DNA from: Parus major
Taxonomy: Eukaryota > Chordata > Aves > Passeriformes > Paridae
Length of the DNA: 64,000 nucleotides
Direction: 5' to 3'
Assembly (NCBI RefSeq): GCF_001522545.3
Contig: NC_031773.1
Span: forward strand, 19,974,302 to 20,038,301
The notes beneath the pieces were generated by a model. The model made no database searches. It saw nothing but the letters and a program-made list of their open reading frames with translations, and was not told the DNA's origin. Every line of letters starts with the position of its first letter. Within the stretch, counting starts at the first letter, position 1. Both the position numbers and the translations under genes were made by a program. This document shows, in pieces, positions 39,044 through 51,965 of the stretch.

Positions 39044-42000
39044 ACGAATATGAAACGAGGCAGAGGAAACACATTTCCACACTGCCATCCACTGATAAAC
39101 TCCCTAGGACTGTTATTAGCCAGATTCCATTTGCAGCCTGTGTGGCATGCTGCTGGGAGAGCTGACAGCCAGAGGAGGAATGATGCTTTGGGGTCAAATT
39201 CTGCTCTGCTACCCAGGAGAAACTGCCCAAGTAACTCTAGTGACTTTGAAAGCAAAGAGTACGTGTGTTTCCACAAAATCCCAACCTACATCAGCACACA
39301 ATGTAGCCATTGAGCAGAGCATTTTTCTTCAGTAGACATACAATTAATGTTTTCTGAGAATATTTTACAAATCACACTCATTTTCAACCATATTAAGCCA
39401 GCTACAATGACTGCTGAAGCTCACTAGAGTCCTAAAAGAAGCCAGCTTGAATTCTCCCTGGTGTCAGTATGTTCTTATGTTGAAGGCTTTCAAATGTTTC
39501 TTTCCTGATTTCACAGGTCTGATTTTACATTACCAGTCTTACTATGAAAGCTGAAGTAGGAACAAAATTATTGTATAGCTGCTGAATAAAAGAAAGTGAG
39601 TCAAAAGAAGCAACATTGCTCTTAGGTCAGATCTCTCTTGAAGTTCCTTCTTCTGTTCATTAATTTCTGGCACCATTTCAAACAAGGAAATAAATGTGAA
39701 AGATCTCTCTTGTAAAAACCTCATTTATAGCATAACCATGTACATGCTTGTTTTTCTACATTTCTATAATTCTTAATTATTCAGCCTAACACTCTCTGTT
39801 TAAATACATTTGTTTCAAACAGCAGCAAAACCAGCCCACTACATTATCTTGCATTTCTAGTACAGTTTTTTTTTTCTTTTTCATTTACAGCCTGTTTTCT
39901 TTCCATGCCAAGATTTATCTATAGTGCTGGTTGCAATCATTATTATGTGCAAACATCAACATCCCTGTGGGGCACTGCTGTAATGAGGATCAAGAAATTC
40001 CACTTAAAAAATGGAAGGGGAGGAAATGGGAGGTATTAGCACCATATTTTACTTTTAAAGATACTCCTCTGCCAATCAAAGGAAATCAACCAATGTTACT
40101 TTTTGTTTCCAAAAATGCATAAAAAAGAACTGTAAGGAAAGCCTTTTTTTAAAAAAGGAATACCCGACAGGTTTAATTATGAGAGAAGACTGTGGCACTT
40201 AAGGAATAAATATGACACTATATTCAAACCTTTAATATATCCTTCCTACTCTAGAGATGGCTGATCTGGCCCCACTGCCACAGAAGACTCAGAAATTTGA
40301 TTCTTAATGTCATAATCACATCAATTAGCACATAGTGTCTGGATTTTGACAGTTTAGGAAGAGGCAGAAGAGTCTGCTAAGTATGATCTACTGAGAGGGG
40401 GAAAAAAAAGCAGAAACCAAAAAACCAACACACAAAACCCCCCTCAAAACAAAAGAAAACTCAAACAGAATTAGAGCAATCCTGTAGAGCTTATTGTACA
40501 TACGCAGGGGGATCGGTTCCTCTAGGTGGCTCAGCTTCATGACCTGTAGTGTAATCAGTAAACCCTGGCTGCTGAATCTAGTAAATTCTTTCAGAAAGAG
40601 TTGTTTAAACACTGAGTTAATTTTCATCACCTAGTCAAAATACATGCTTGGATAACAAGTTGAAAATTGCTTGCAGTGTTTCTTGTGGGAGAACAAGAGT
40701 TAGAGCCAAAGGCTGCTGAGAACTTTCCCCTTGGACTTGAGCTGGTAACAGGGAGTAAACGTCATTTTGCTCTCTCTTTGTTTTACTCCTTATTTCACCT
40801 GACAAGGTCATTTTTTTTCAGGGAAAAGGGAGCTGCATTGCTGAATATAAAATTTGTAATAGGATAAAAAAATATCCCTTATTATCTGAATGACATAACA
40901 ATTCTTAATGTTCCATGGTATATCATGAGTGTCATCAGCCATTCCTACTCTGCGTAGTTATTCTGAATAAAAGAACCTGTCCAGTCTGTATTATAAATGC
41001 ATTTTAAAGTGTTTCAGCTTAAGGGAAATTGAAAGAGATGTGAGTATAAAAGACGATATTGTCTGCTCTATTTCATCCATTTTTTTCAGCATCAGGTAGA
41101 AATATGGATATATATCCATTTCTTACTTAAACTTTCTGCAAGTTACCTGCTTTGTAGCCTTTGGAAGGCTACAATACTGGTGCAAATTCTTACTGGTTAA
41201 CCACCTTTTAAGGTCTATTATCAACTAGGACAGATCATTTCAGGTCCAAGGTTAAAGTATCTTATGCAAAATCTGCTACAGAGCAGGGTCAGGAATCAGG
41301 GAAAGAGCATGGAATATTTTATTCTTCCTTTTTTATCTCCTTCTGGGTGCAATGGGGAAAAAGGAGCAAGAGATCTGAAATAAAATAGTGTGCCATTAGC
41401 CAAGATTTCATCTCCATTTTCATCTGTTGCAAAGTACTGCCTCGTTCAGCTTCTGCTGTTCACTGGGAGAGGACTGAGTATAATTTGGAATAATTTAGGG
41501 TATATTTTAAAAGGGTTTTTTTCTTGTATGGTGGCAAATCTGGATAATCAGATGGGTTTCATGGCTAAAATATTACCTGCTTTGAAGTTCATGGAATTGG
41601 ATTTCTTCACTTGACTGGAGAAATGGGAACATGGTATTCAGCATGTTAGAGTGCACAAGTTCTGCGTCTCTTAATCATTCAGCAGTTTCAGTTTACAGCA
41701 TCTGTAGACCCTACTTTCTGTTTAACATGGGACTAAATTTGATTTTTAGTGGTAAATATACACATATTCAAGAAATAAATTCTATAAGGGGTTGTGGTGA
41801 GCATACATTTGGTGAACAAAAATCTCAGTACAATACATTCAAACTCATTCTGGAAGCAGAGTTAATAAAATTAAAATTTCATCCTTCTCTTTATGTGTGT
41901 TTTTTCATTTATAACTAGGATTTATGTCACGTAACTGTGTGCCTAGTTTGGACTTGCCAGTTTGCTCTAACCTGTGGAGATAAATGAGCGCACCCAGAGG

Positions 42001-45000
42001 GAATTAATCCCATTCTGCATTAGAAATCTATTTCTGGCTATAATGCCCCACACAGAAAATATCTTCACTGACTAAAGAGTTGTCTATATAATCACCTTAG
42101 GCTGAACATGTAATTTTCACACAACTAAAGTTAGGTGAGACATATCCTATTAAAGTGTCAATGAAGTTATGTTCATACCATTTTCTGGATGAAAGAAAAT
42201 GGTTATCCACAAAATTCACATGTAGATTTCTGTGTTATCAACAAATAACTTGTTTTTAATTAAAGTTTTCTCTAGTAATCAGGGAAATATTGAGCCACCT
42301 ACTTTAATGCTCTCCTCCACTTTGGAGGTATGTAGCCCTGCATTAACAATAACCATTATTCTGACTAAAGTAAATTTATAAAAATTACTGCTCTGGATTC
42401 TTAAAATGTAATCTGTACAGTGAGGAATCATAGCAAACAAGATATGGACTCTTGAAGGATGGCAGATAACATAATTTTGTTGTTGAAAGTGGAACTTAAT
42501 TTCCTTCTTGTATCTCGTTCTGTATAGTCATTATGGAAAAAGTCTATAACACTTGCTTTCAGAAATGTAAGCCAGGCAAAATTAAACTCTTAATTTCCCT
42601 TTTAGTTCACTTCAGCATCTGTAGAAGTACAAAGCAGAATACAAATCTATTGATTTCTAATTTAAAAAAAAAAAATAAATTCTTCTGCTACTAAACCCTC
42701 CAAGTAACATACAGTAATTTCTCACTGTTACGAAAATCCAGAGATGCAAGCAGTGTGTGACAGTAGTTCATGGCACTTTTTTCTTATTGCCAAACACAAA
42801 ACAGGCTTCTTTCATTTTCTCTAATCTAGTCCTAAATAGAATATCCTCTTAAATGGGACTAACACTATCTGAGATATATTTACATTTTTACCAGAAGATT
42901 AAAAATGTGATTTGTAAGTCAAAAGATTTTTTGAAATTATCTCAAACAGTGTTTTCCAAAGCCATCTCATAGAGATCATGATTCTATTTTTATGCCAAGC
43001 CCTCTGTCAAATCATTTATGGCATCACTATAAGATTTCATGCTGGAAAGGAAGGCAGCAGTCCTTTTTTTGTGTGACAGACACACTAAAAACTTGGTTTT
43101 TTAGCTAAAAAATGTGAAATGTTTGTCATGTTATTGGCATGAATGCTCCAGTCAACACAGCTCTGCAAAGATGATAACACCTGATATGAACAATTTCTTT
43201 TTCTGTTATGTTTTCTTTTTACCCTCAGGTAATGTATGCTAGGTAATGGTTTCTGTGTCTGATCTAAATGGTATTTTGAGTTGCTACAGCAGACATTTAA
43301 GATCAAATTGTGATGATTCATGTTCACATGACTGGAAATACCCAGTTTGTTTTTTAGTACATGAGGGAGCCATGGATATGGCAACAAAGAGAAGAAGAGG
43401 ACCAAGAACTGAGGCTTTGAGATTCCTGAAATGAAGTATGGCAAAGAAAGGGTACTCTTTACTGTTTAAAACTGAAAAAACCCCAAACCTGATTAGAGTG
43501 TTATTGTCCCCTTCTGTGCCTACTAGCACATTATGTGTAAAAGACTTACTGCAGTGAGAGACTACACCCAGGGATGAATATCTTCTCTTATTCTTTTAAC
43601 CTCATGTATCTGCTAAAATACTTACTATGTTAATTCCAGAAGACTGAAAACTCTCAGAAGAATGCTCATGCATATTTCAAGCCTTCTGTCAAGAGGTGCA
43701 TCCTATCTTCTAAAATTATGTGCCCTGAGCTACAGAAGTGCAATTTTCATTTACTTTGTCTGAGGTGTGTCAAAGGGGTATAATACTCCATAATGCAGAA
43801 TGGGCAAGCACTGTATTTCATATATTCTTGCCATTTCATAGAAAAATTGCACACAGTAAATGTTTTCTGTTGACTCAAGACAGTGAGAGCAAACTAGATG
43901 GCATAAAAAGAGACAACAGTGTGAACACACACTGCTGAAGCTTGAAGAAACTGGTTCAGTCAATTCTTTCCTTTTTATTTCCTGCTCATTATGTAAGAAG
44001 CAGACATACCACACAGATCAGCACAGTGTGAATGCTTGTATTAATAGGTTTTCCTCAGAGTATGCTTCCAAAAGTATTAATTTGCTCAAATATGTGAATA
44101 GGGTAAATCATTTTAACAAACTAAAATCCTTTAGATTTTGACTCAAAATCCTATCATAGGTCATATTCACAAGTTTTAAAAGGCATACAACTGACATGAA
44201 CAAAGTAATACCAACTTATGCCTGCTGAGCAATATTATGATCTCAATGGATAAGGAACACCTATGTGTTATCAACTACGAACAGAAAGACACCTCAGCAG
44301 AAATCCCTTAGTGGTCAGAGGAGGCTGAGCACACTTGCAAAGTCTTTTTAATGGCTAAAGAACCCTGCAATTAGAACAATGCCACCATTTTTAACTGCTT
44401 TAGCAAAGGAGACTATACTTAGTATAATGTTGGGTCACTAGTGTTTTCCACAAAGTTCATTATTTATTTGTGATGCAGGTATCACAGAGTTTAATACAGA
44501 TTAGAATTTAATTACTACTTCAGTGTTTACATGCTCTATTAGTTTTAGTCCATAGACATGAGAAGCATTTGAATGTGAAAGAGTTTTGTCACTGTTTCAG
44601 ATCAATAATATTTGTATTGTAATGTGTACTCCAGTCTTTTGCACCAACTGATCATTTTATTAGAGCCTAAAGGAAAGGTAAAGCTATGATCTTTGGGAAA
44701 CAGAAACATTTTCATTGAGTGCATTAATGCTAAAGCAGAGAAATGTATTAAAAAATAGCTTTTCTACTTGAATTTAATGATTTCCAGTAAGCTTTATCTA
44801 CCTTTCAGGTTATTTTTTTTTTATTATTTGAATAATATCTCACAATATTTTATAAGATACAAAAGCAGGTGGGGATGAAAAATATTATTAATAGTTCTAA
44901 TTATTTCATTATTCATGTTAATTTGGATATTCCTTAAAGATATTAAATCTTAAATCAAATGACTGACAGTGATAAAAAGAACCTGGTCTTTGTTCCCTGA

Positions 45001-47799
45001 GGCCAAAAATAAAATTTTCTCCATTTCCAGGTGATTTTTTGGTCACAGCTGACAGTATCAATGACTCATTTCAGTTTGAAGATTAGGAATTGCAGGTGGA
45101 GACCATGACTTGAAAGCTGATAACACGTAAGAAATTTCTTGCATTTCACCACAGCTGATGGCCAACTCAACAATCCAAAATGAGAGCTAAAATAATCTAG
45201 AGGGAAAAAAAAATAATAAAAAGGTTTAAAAATCACTCAATAGGTACCAGAACTAAAAGGATTTAGTGTCTGGGATCTGAATAGAGGATCAGCAAGAATG
45301 CTGACACTTGGCAGACGCATATCTATGTGACTGAAACTTCATATATAGCAATATTTTTTCAGTATATCACTGTAATGTTTCTAAAGTTACTGATTGCTCA
45401 CCATGACTGAGAATATGCATTGTAGCTGGAAGGGCTGAAGAGAAAGGTGTCCTGACTGTCCTTTCCACCACAGTGAATGACTGCCTCTATCCCCCACAGA
45501 GGGTGCATGGAAGTTTACACAGACCTGCAGGAGATGCTTACTGAAGTGAAGGCAAAAGGTTTTTCTACAGGAGTAAGGACAGGATAATGCAAATGAAAAG
45601 GTGATTCAATCATGTGAAAAGGAGGTGTCTTACCACTGGGAGAATTTATTTAAGGATTAATTCTCTCGACTGTCAAAATCTGTGTAAATAGATGAGAAAA
45701 TACATAGAAAAGACGAATGCTCAATTACTAAATTGCTGAAGAAAGCTGTGAAAAAATCATGTGGTGTCCATGCATTATTTTACTACAAAGGGAAAAGAAA
45801 ATCAGGCAACCAAAGACAGAGGAAATAGATGGACTGTAAGAGGAGGAAAATAATAAGATTTATAGGCTAAAAGGTGCTAGGAATACAATCTTTGATAGAC
45901 TGAAATCTAATATACTTGGATAATTTGGTGAGGGCAGTAAAAAGCTAAGAAAACTTGTATGCTCTTGCAAGGAACAAAACAGAAGAATCTGAATTCCTGC
46001 CATAGAACATATAAAAACATTTTACAAGCAGCAGACAGATAAGAATAATAAAACATAGCTTCTGAAAAATATCTATTATTAAAGAGGTAGAAAGAAAAAG
46101 TGCTGAAAAAACATTAAGTAAATAATGTTCCAGAGAAAAAGGATTGAGCAGATGAAACTATGTTAAGCACTGGAAAATCACATAAAAAAATTTATCCAAG
46201 GTCTAAAATTAACTTTAAATACTGCTGCTGTCTCAATTCCTATGACAGTTCATTTACATTATGCAGAAGATTAAAACAGTCCTGAGAACACGGGGTGGAA
46301 CACAGATTTCCTATATTGCACTGGACCATTCAATTGTTTCTTGTTCACTTTTTTGTGCATCTGGTGTGCTCTGATGATCTCTGACCACTGGTTAATCCAG
46401 GTACTTTGGTTATGAAATAGTCACAATTTTCTTAGAAGCTGAACTACTTCTGTGCATAAGAAGAAGTCACAGAAGTTCAGTGACAGAAGTTCACAGACCT
46501 GAGGAACTCTGAGTTCATAGTGTTGATTGATAAAGGTTTGGGGCATAATCTTTTTTAATTACATGTGCATGGTCCAGCAACATGTTCCCATTTTACCAAA
46601 AATCTATCCTAGGTGCCAAAGAAAACTCTCTGAATGTTATCTGGACTCAGCAAAATTTTTAGAAGTTTGTTGAGGCTTTCAGCTTCACAAATCTCTTTAT
46701 CACAGCAGGGACATTTCTTATAGGCTTATGGGTTTCTTTTCATCTTCTCTTACTGGAAAGTATGAGGAAAGCCAGAATACTTTACACTTCATGTATAACT
46801 TCTGCCCTAAGTCAACTGGCTTAGGTTGTGGAGAGGAAGAGTCTGAGGCAGAAAGAAGACAAAACAAATCAAATTATTAATAGCACATTTTATTAGACAG
46901 GTTGAGGAAATCAGTCCTGCTTCTCAAATATCCTACCTTTCTACTCCTGGCCTATTTCTAATGGAACAGTTTGATGATTTATTTTTCAAAACAGAAATAA
47001 GAATGGTATATATTTAAGAGTGTGGTGCTCCTTTCTGAATTAATTTACAAGTGTGTATTTACAAATTTGAAGATATGTAAACAACTGCATGTTTACCTCA
47101 GGTAAAGCTAATAAATATTTAATGTATTTTAGAGCAAAATAACTTTTTCAGGCCAGTGCCACAGCTGAATCCAATCCTCACTGACAGACTGTATTTTCAC
47201 AATTATTTTTAAAGGTCTGTTTCTCTCCATTTTATTAGTGCATGATAAAGTCAAGCCCTAAGGCATCCAATTTCTGAGTTAAATGATGAAATATAGAAGT
47301 TTTTGAAGAGGACTAAATTAAAAAGACAGAAATTATGTTGGGAAAGAAAACCTCCATGCAGTGATTTTTCTAGAGACTTGGTCTCTTACAAGGAGTATAT
47401 AATAACTCTAAGGTGACAGTATTTTATTGACAGCCCATATGTTTTATTTCCAATTCTATGCCTTTCAATTGTACTAAGTACATGTTATTACAGAATGTGG
47501 GACAGAATATTACTCCTCTGAAGCTGTACTGTTTAAAGTCAGTTAAGAGACTTGATAGGAAACCTACTGAGAAAGGCAACAAGCTGGCAAACCAGCAGCA
47601 GCTCTGCCAAGGGTGGGAGGATGCACCCTATCAATCAAAACCTCTTCATGTTGGAGTTGCAACAACAGGGACAGAAATACAAACAGAAAAGCTGTCTATC
47701 ATTTCGAAACATACCTTTTTGTCTAATAAAAAAAATGAAATAAGTATTTGTCCCATTTATAGAGGTAGGAGGCAGACTTTAGTACTATTCCACATCATC

Positions 47800-48540
47800 T
47801 GAATCATCTACATCATCTTTGATGGGCTGTCTCTCTAAGCACAGGCAGAAGCAGAAGCGTGGCTGCTCTTCACTTGCCTGGAGCTTGAGGAGAGGTAGCT
47901 CCTCAAGCTCCTTCATCCAGGACTGTACTGTCATCGCTGCAGGTTTGCTGTCCACCATTTTTCCAGCTGGGTGGAGCCCAGGCCTTGGAAAGGCAGCTCC
48001 TGTGTGGAATGTTGTCGTGGGGGCAGCCCCAGGAACCAGAGCAGTTACAGTTCCAGCCCAGGAGCCACCAAGAGAGACCCTGCAGACCTCACCGAGTGGG
48101 CACAATGGCAGCACAGGCTCCTGCTTCGGAAGGTGCTATTTTCCTAGGTTTCTTTTTGCTTTGTCTCTGTCTCCCCATCATCTGTCTGGCAGGGGGTGTG
48201 CATTGGCCCACAGAAATTCATTTACCACACTGTCTTCTTAGCTCTCTTGACCAGTGTAGGCTAACGCAGGAGCCTCCCTGCTCCCCACCTCTGTCTGTCT
48301 CCTTGGGACCATGTGCTGTGGGAGCAGCAGCTGTCTTAGCTTTTTCCCACTGGTAAATGCCTTTCTGTGGGTAGGGCACCTTTTTTGGTGTACTTTTGCT
48401 ATGTGTGTTGTTGTTGTTACTTGTGGTTTTAGTAAATTTTTGTTTTTAATATATAGTCTCTCAGTATTGTCCCTTGTCAAGGGAGGGTGGTGGATAGGTG
48501 GTGGATACCCCCTGAGGGTACACCGCTAGTGACTTTCATC
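47800..48540. other. GC-richer block, probably a decayed retroelement
   Basis: This block differs from its AT-rich surroundings in base composition and has overlapping frames of 109-140 codons on both strands. The minus-strand frame (47785-48114) ends in an acidic tail rich in D and E (KDDVDDSDDVE) and is unlike any protein I know. On the plus strand the right part (about 48400-48470) reads (GTT)n, then GGTTTTAGTAAA, then TTTTTAATATATAG. It resembles the region around the polyadenylation site of avian ERVL-type LTRs, but without a clear AATAAA. I favour an old LTR element over a gene; the edges are uncertain. Confidence 0.35.
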
Positions 48541-48654
48541 TAAATGGACTTTATGTCACTGATCTCAACCCTCTGGTGCTGAACTGGTTGTTCAGTGAGT
48601 TTTTAATACCTCCTCACTCTGTTTTTACACAACACAGATTGTGTCATCTAATCT

Positions 48655-49260
48655 GTGATAATGTCATGGAAGACTCCCATCAAAAACCCTACTAAAGTCC
48701 TACTAAGTCAGTTGACATTAGTCAACTTTCTCCCTTTGTCTACTGACCTCATCACCTCACTGTACAAGGCTATCAGGATGGTTAGGCAGGATTTGCCTTT
48801 CATAAACACACTGACTACTCCTGATCATCTTCTTAGGCTTTACCCTTGTGCTTCTAGTGACTCAGCACTTGTGGGTGCAACCACTCAGGCTGCATGGATT
48901 TCTGTATGTTCAGCTGAGTTCTTCTTAACATGGTCCTCTTCTGTCAAGGGTTATTCTTCCTTACTCCAGACTTTTCTCTGGTCTCAGGGGCTTGTGATTT
49001 CCAAAGACTGGTCTTGCCAGTCAAGAGTGAAGAAAAGAAGGCACCAAGTACCTTTCATTTTTTTCCAAACCCTTTGTCTGCAGCTCCTCTTCCCTGTGCA
49101 ACACTGGGGCCAGGTTTTCCTTAGTGTTCCTTTTGCTGTTTATGTACTCATATAATCTTTTATTTTTATCCTTCTTATCCCTTTGCCAGATTCAATTCCA
49201 GGTCAGCCTTGGCTTTCCTAACCCCATCCCTGCATGATCAGACAACTTTTGCAGAGCAGC
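48655..49260 (-). mobile_element. CR1 LINE, internally deleted
   Basis: In reverse complement about 48740-48830 encodes a decayed version of the CR1 reverse-transcriptase stretch: KGKSCLTILIALYSEV is readable, with the consensus HGF just upstream disrupted. From about 48850 the sequence jumps to the linker between the endonuclease and reverse-transcriptase domains, including 'CAAGGGTTATTCTTCCTTAC', 'GACTGGTCTTGCCAGTCAAG' and 'AAGAAGGCACCAAGTACC'. By 49190-49240 it reaches 'GATTCAATTCCAGGTCAGCC' and 'GGCTTTCCTAACCCCATCCC'. In intact relatives several hundred bases separate these parts, so an internal deletion lies near 48840. Stops and frame breaks are frequent and the element is dead. The 166-aa plus-strand frame over it is antisense to the element. 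Confidence 0.85.
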
Positions 49261-51114
49261 CCGTTCATGCTACTCCCTGGCACAGTGCTGACTTCCAAAG
49301 CTGGAGCAGGTTGCCCAAGGATTTGTGGGGCTTGGATTCTGCAACCTCTCTGTGCTACCAGCTCTTGAGCTTAACTGCTCTCACTCTGAAGACATTTAAT
49401 TACCTCCAAAGTGAGTCTAGCTCCATTGTCTCTAACTCCAGGAGGGAAGACCTCATTGAGCCTAAAAATTTCAGATTCAGACCCCTCTTTCTACACAATA
49501 TTCCTCAGGCCCCCAACCCGTAGGGGCCCTCCACCATCTTCTTTCCAGTTTCCTGATATTTCTTTTCTACTGAAGCACCCAAACTGGACAATTGTAACAG
49601 GTTAATAACAAAAGATTTTAAATTATGGTCACCTTCAAAATTTTCACCTCTTCTGAGTATTTATCTCTATTATCTTCATATTATCTTTATATATATATAT
49701 ATATATATATTTAATTAAAGAAAATAATTTCTAACATTACTAAAGGAAAAACAATATTGACAAAGAAGAGTTAGAAAATAATTTAATCTTTCTAGCTAGC
49801 CATCCTGATCTGAGATTACATGGTTTGGGACATTTGAGAAACAATTTAATCTGGCAACTGAAGCAACAGTTTGAGGAAACTGAAACTTGTTAATTGAATT
49901 AGGGTAAAGGTGAAATGCTCTTGTTCAAATACCTCTTCTGCCTCCTCAGACTGTGAAATTCTTGTACATCTGTTTTGCTTATTCTTTCCAACAGCCAAGA
50001 AAAAAGGAACGGACTGCAGTGATTTGATCATTTTAGATGCTTTCAGCCAACACTGTAGGGTTCAGAGTCAGAGCTTTTATTTCAGAAAAGAAAAATCCAG
50101 TAATTTAACAAAGATTTCTTTTAACATGATCCCTTGGAAAGTTTGAGCTTAGAATTTCAGGCTAATTGCTGAAACTCACAGGAACAAAATAAAGGGAAAA
50201 CACCAAAACCTATGTGATTTGCTTACATAAAAAGTACTGACAGCATTATTAGTAGTGCTCTAAAATATAGCAATAAAAATAAAATGAAGTCATAAAAATA
50301 TGTGTTTAAAGCTTTAGCTAGACCTTGTAAACCAGATGATGCAAGCTTTCACATATTTTCTTCCTACATGTTACATTTCCTAAGAGGAGTTGCAATATTT
50401 TACAGTATAATAGGCAGGGATTATAATAAAATGGTTAAAGAACAGTGTTTAAAATGCTAATTTCATATTCTCATGCTTTGTGTGAAGTGGGAGCCTATGC
50501 ATGATATGCTGATGATGAGAACTTCCTGACAGCAAGAAAGATTTACCTATTTTTTTTCAGAGGTAATTAAGAAACAAAGCAATAAATTGAACAACATTAG
50601 TACTATGCAGCATTTCCAGGCTCTAGTCTGAGAAGAGCAACTTCTCCCAGAATATAATAATTATTTATGACTAATCTTTTTCCCATAGAGCATAGCTAGG
50701 ATCATTGATTCACTTTAGAACTTACCAGTTAACATCTCAAAGGAAGACATTTAAGGCAACAGCAAACAGGAATGATGCTGAGATGGAAATGATGTAGAAG
50801 AATTTAAAGCAAAAGGGCTAAACAAAAAAAAATATAATCTAAGGAAAAAAGGAGAGTGTGTGAAATTTACATATTTGTTCTCACCTTCCAACAAAAAAAA
50901 GTCATATAACACCAGTTTTAAAGTCTGCTTACTCTTCCCATTAGATTTGACTGCTTGGTTTTAAAAACAAATCTATTAATTCTATGCTTAGATTTTATTC
51001 TGAGCATTTTTTTTTGTTTCTCATGCTTCAGAACTGATAGCACATAGTCTGGTTAGAGGATACACATTCACATTCCCCTTTGTACTTGTCTCATACAAAC
51101 TGAGGTTCTTCAGG
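49261..51114. other. Non-coding sequence, no gene seen
   Basis: The first 300 bases (to about 49560) are GC-richer and may continue the adjacent CR1 or belong to another decayed element; 'GGAGCAGGTTGCCCAAGG' near 49304 resembles a sense-strand CR1 3' block but too little matches to call it. The rest is AT-rich and featureless apart from the (AT)11 tract. Confidence 0.55.
49689..49710. repeat. (AT)11 microsatellite
   Basis: Eleven AT units between CTTT and TTAATTAAAG. Confidence 0.95.
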
Positions 51115-51601
51115 TAGGATGGGGAAGAGAACTGGAAAAATGAGAACTCATGGGTTGAAACAAAGACAGTTTAATAGGGAACACGAATGTCACAGGCATG
51201 AGCAAAGTAAACCAAGGAATGTTTGCCATATCCAGGAAAGCAGGGCTCCATCACACATAATGGTGACTGTCCAAGACAGATATCACCACTCCAAAAGCTC
51301 CACCCTTCCTTCTCCTCTCTCCATATGCAGAGCATGACACCATATGATCTGGAATGCCCTGTGGGATGGTATGGCTCTCAAGTCCTGGCTGTATCTCTTC
51401 CCACCTTCTTTTGCACCCCCAGCCTCTTCACTGGTGGGGTGGTACACATAGCAGAAAGGCCCTTGACACTGTGCAAGCACTGCTCAGCAATAACAAAAGC
51501 ATCTCTGTATTATCAACACAGTTTTCAGCACAAATACAAACCACAGCCCCAAACCAGCCCCTGTGAAGAAAATGAACTCTACCCCAGTCAAAATAACCAC
51601 A
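51115..51601 (-). mobile_element. Solo ERVL-type avian LTR
   Basis: The plus strand is the reverse complement of a well-known avian LTR. Blocks seen include 'GGGTTGAAACAAAGACAGTT' followed by TTAATAGGG, 'AGGAAAGCAGGGCTCCATCA', 'CAGAGCATGACACCATATGA', 'GCACCCCCAGCCTCTTCACT', 'CACTGCTCAGCAATAAC' and 'TATTATCAACACAGTTTTCA'. The end is AACCACA, so the LTR begins TGTGGTT on the minus strand. The minus-strand polyadenylation signal is ATTAAA (complement at about 51170-51175). The last 60 or so bases of the LTR, next to 51115, do not match the family, so that side is truncated. The TATA box region near 51325 is decayed. No internal retroviral genes flank it. Confidence 0.85.
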
Positions 51602-51638
51602 GACAAATAATTTTGCAATAAATCACAGGAATGATAGG

Positions 51639-51965
51639 CCATTGAAACAGAATTCAGCAGGGTTTTCATCTTAAAATTAAATGAGAGAATTGGTATTTGG
51701 GACATGTTCTCCTCCAATCCCTTGTCTGAATAGTGCTCTGGGAGCCCAAACGCTTTAAGGGTAAGAGCAGATCTTCAGGGTGCTCTAGGCCACACAACCT
51801 GTTGAATTGAGCTTAGCAAAACTGGAACAGCTGCAGAAATGACAAAGGCCCCCAAGGCTAAGCCCCATCCCTTGACAAAGCTATTGCTGAGCAGCAAGCC
51901 AGGCTGTTCCACAGGGCGGGCAAACCTCAGCTGAGGTTATGCACAGCGCAGGCACCACTGCATCC
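51639..51965 (+). repeat. Inverted module, left copy
   Basis: The reverse complement of this segment recurs at 57469-57800. The core 51766-51965 matches 57469-57668 over 200 bases with only two mismatches, both in GGTTATGCAC versus GGTTACACAC, and no gap. The outer part (about 51639-51712) matches with roughly four differences. The stretch between (about 51713-51765) is clearly different in the two copies. The core holds a perfect 16-bp palindrome AACCTCAGCTGAGGTT (51923-51938) with an E-box CAGCTG at its centre. I do not recognise the family; it is likely part of a young avian mobile element. Confidence 0.9.

Larger units (their letters stand above)
30971..47799. other. Long AT-rich non-coding stretch, no gene seen
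   Basis: No gene, LTR or LINE recognised in nearly 17 kb. The stretch contains the (ATCT)14 microsatellite, the AP-1 palindrome, the TA palindrome and the T-rich tract listed separately. GC-richer islands at about 31090-31250 and 39100-39260 have no coding structure. All frames are under 120 codons and unrecognised. Confidence 0.6.

Noticed and set aside
39147..39260. GTCAAATTCTGCTCTGCTAC and following bases resemble an ancient amniote repeat
   Set aside because: The similarity is short and from memory only; too little to call an element.
47819..48241. 140-codon plus-strand frame overlapping a 109-codon minus-strand frame
   Set aside because: Both come from the same GC-rich block, neither resembles a known protein, and overlapping antisense frames are expected from GC-rich non-coding DNA.
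48655..49155. 166-codon plus-strand open frame, the longest in the window
   Set aside because: It is antisense to a recognisable CR1 fragment and has no motif or splice structure of its own.
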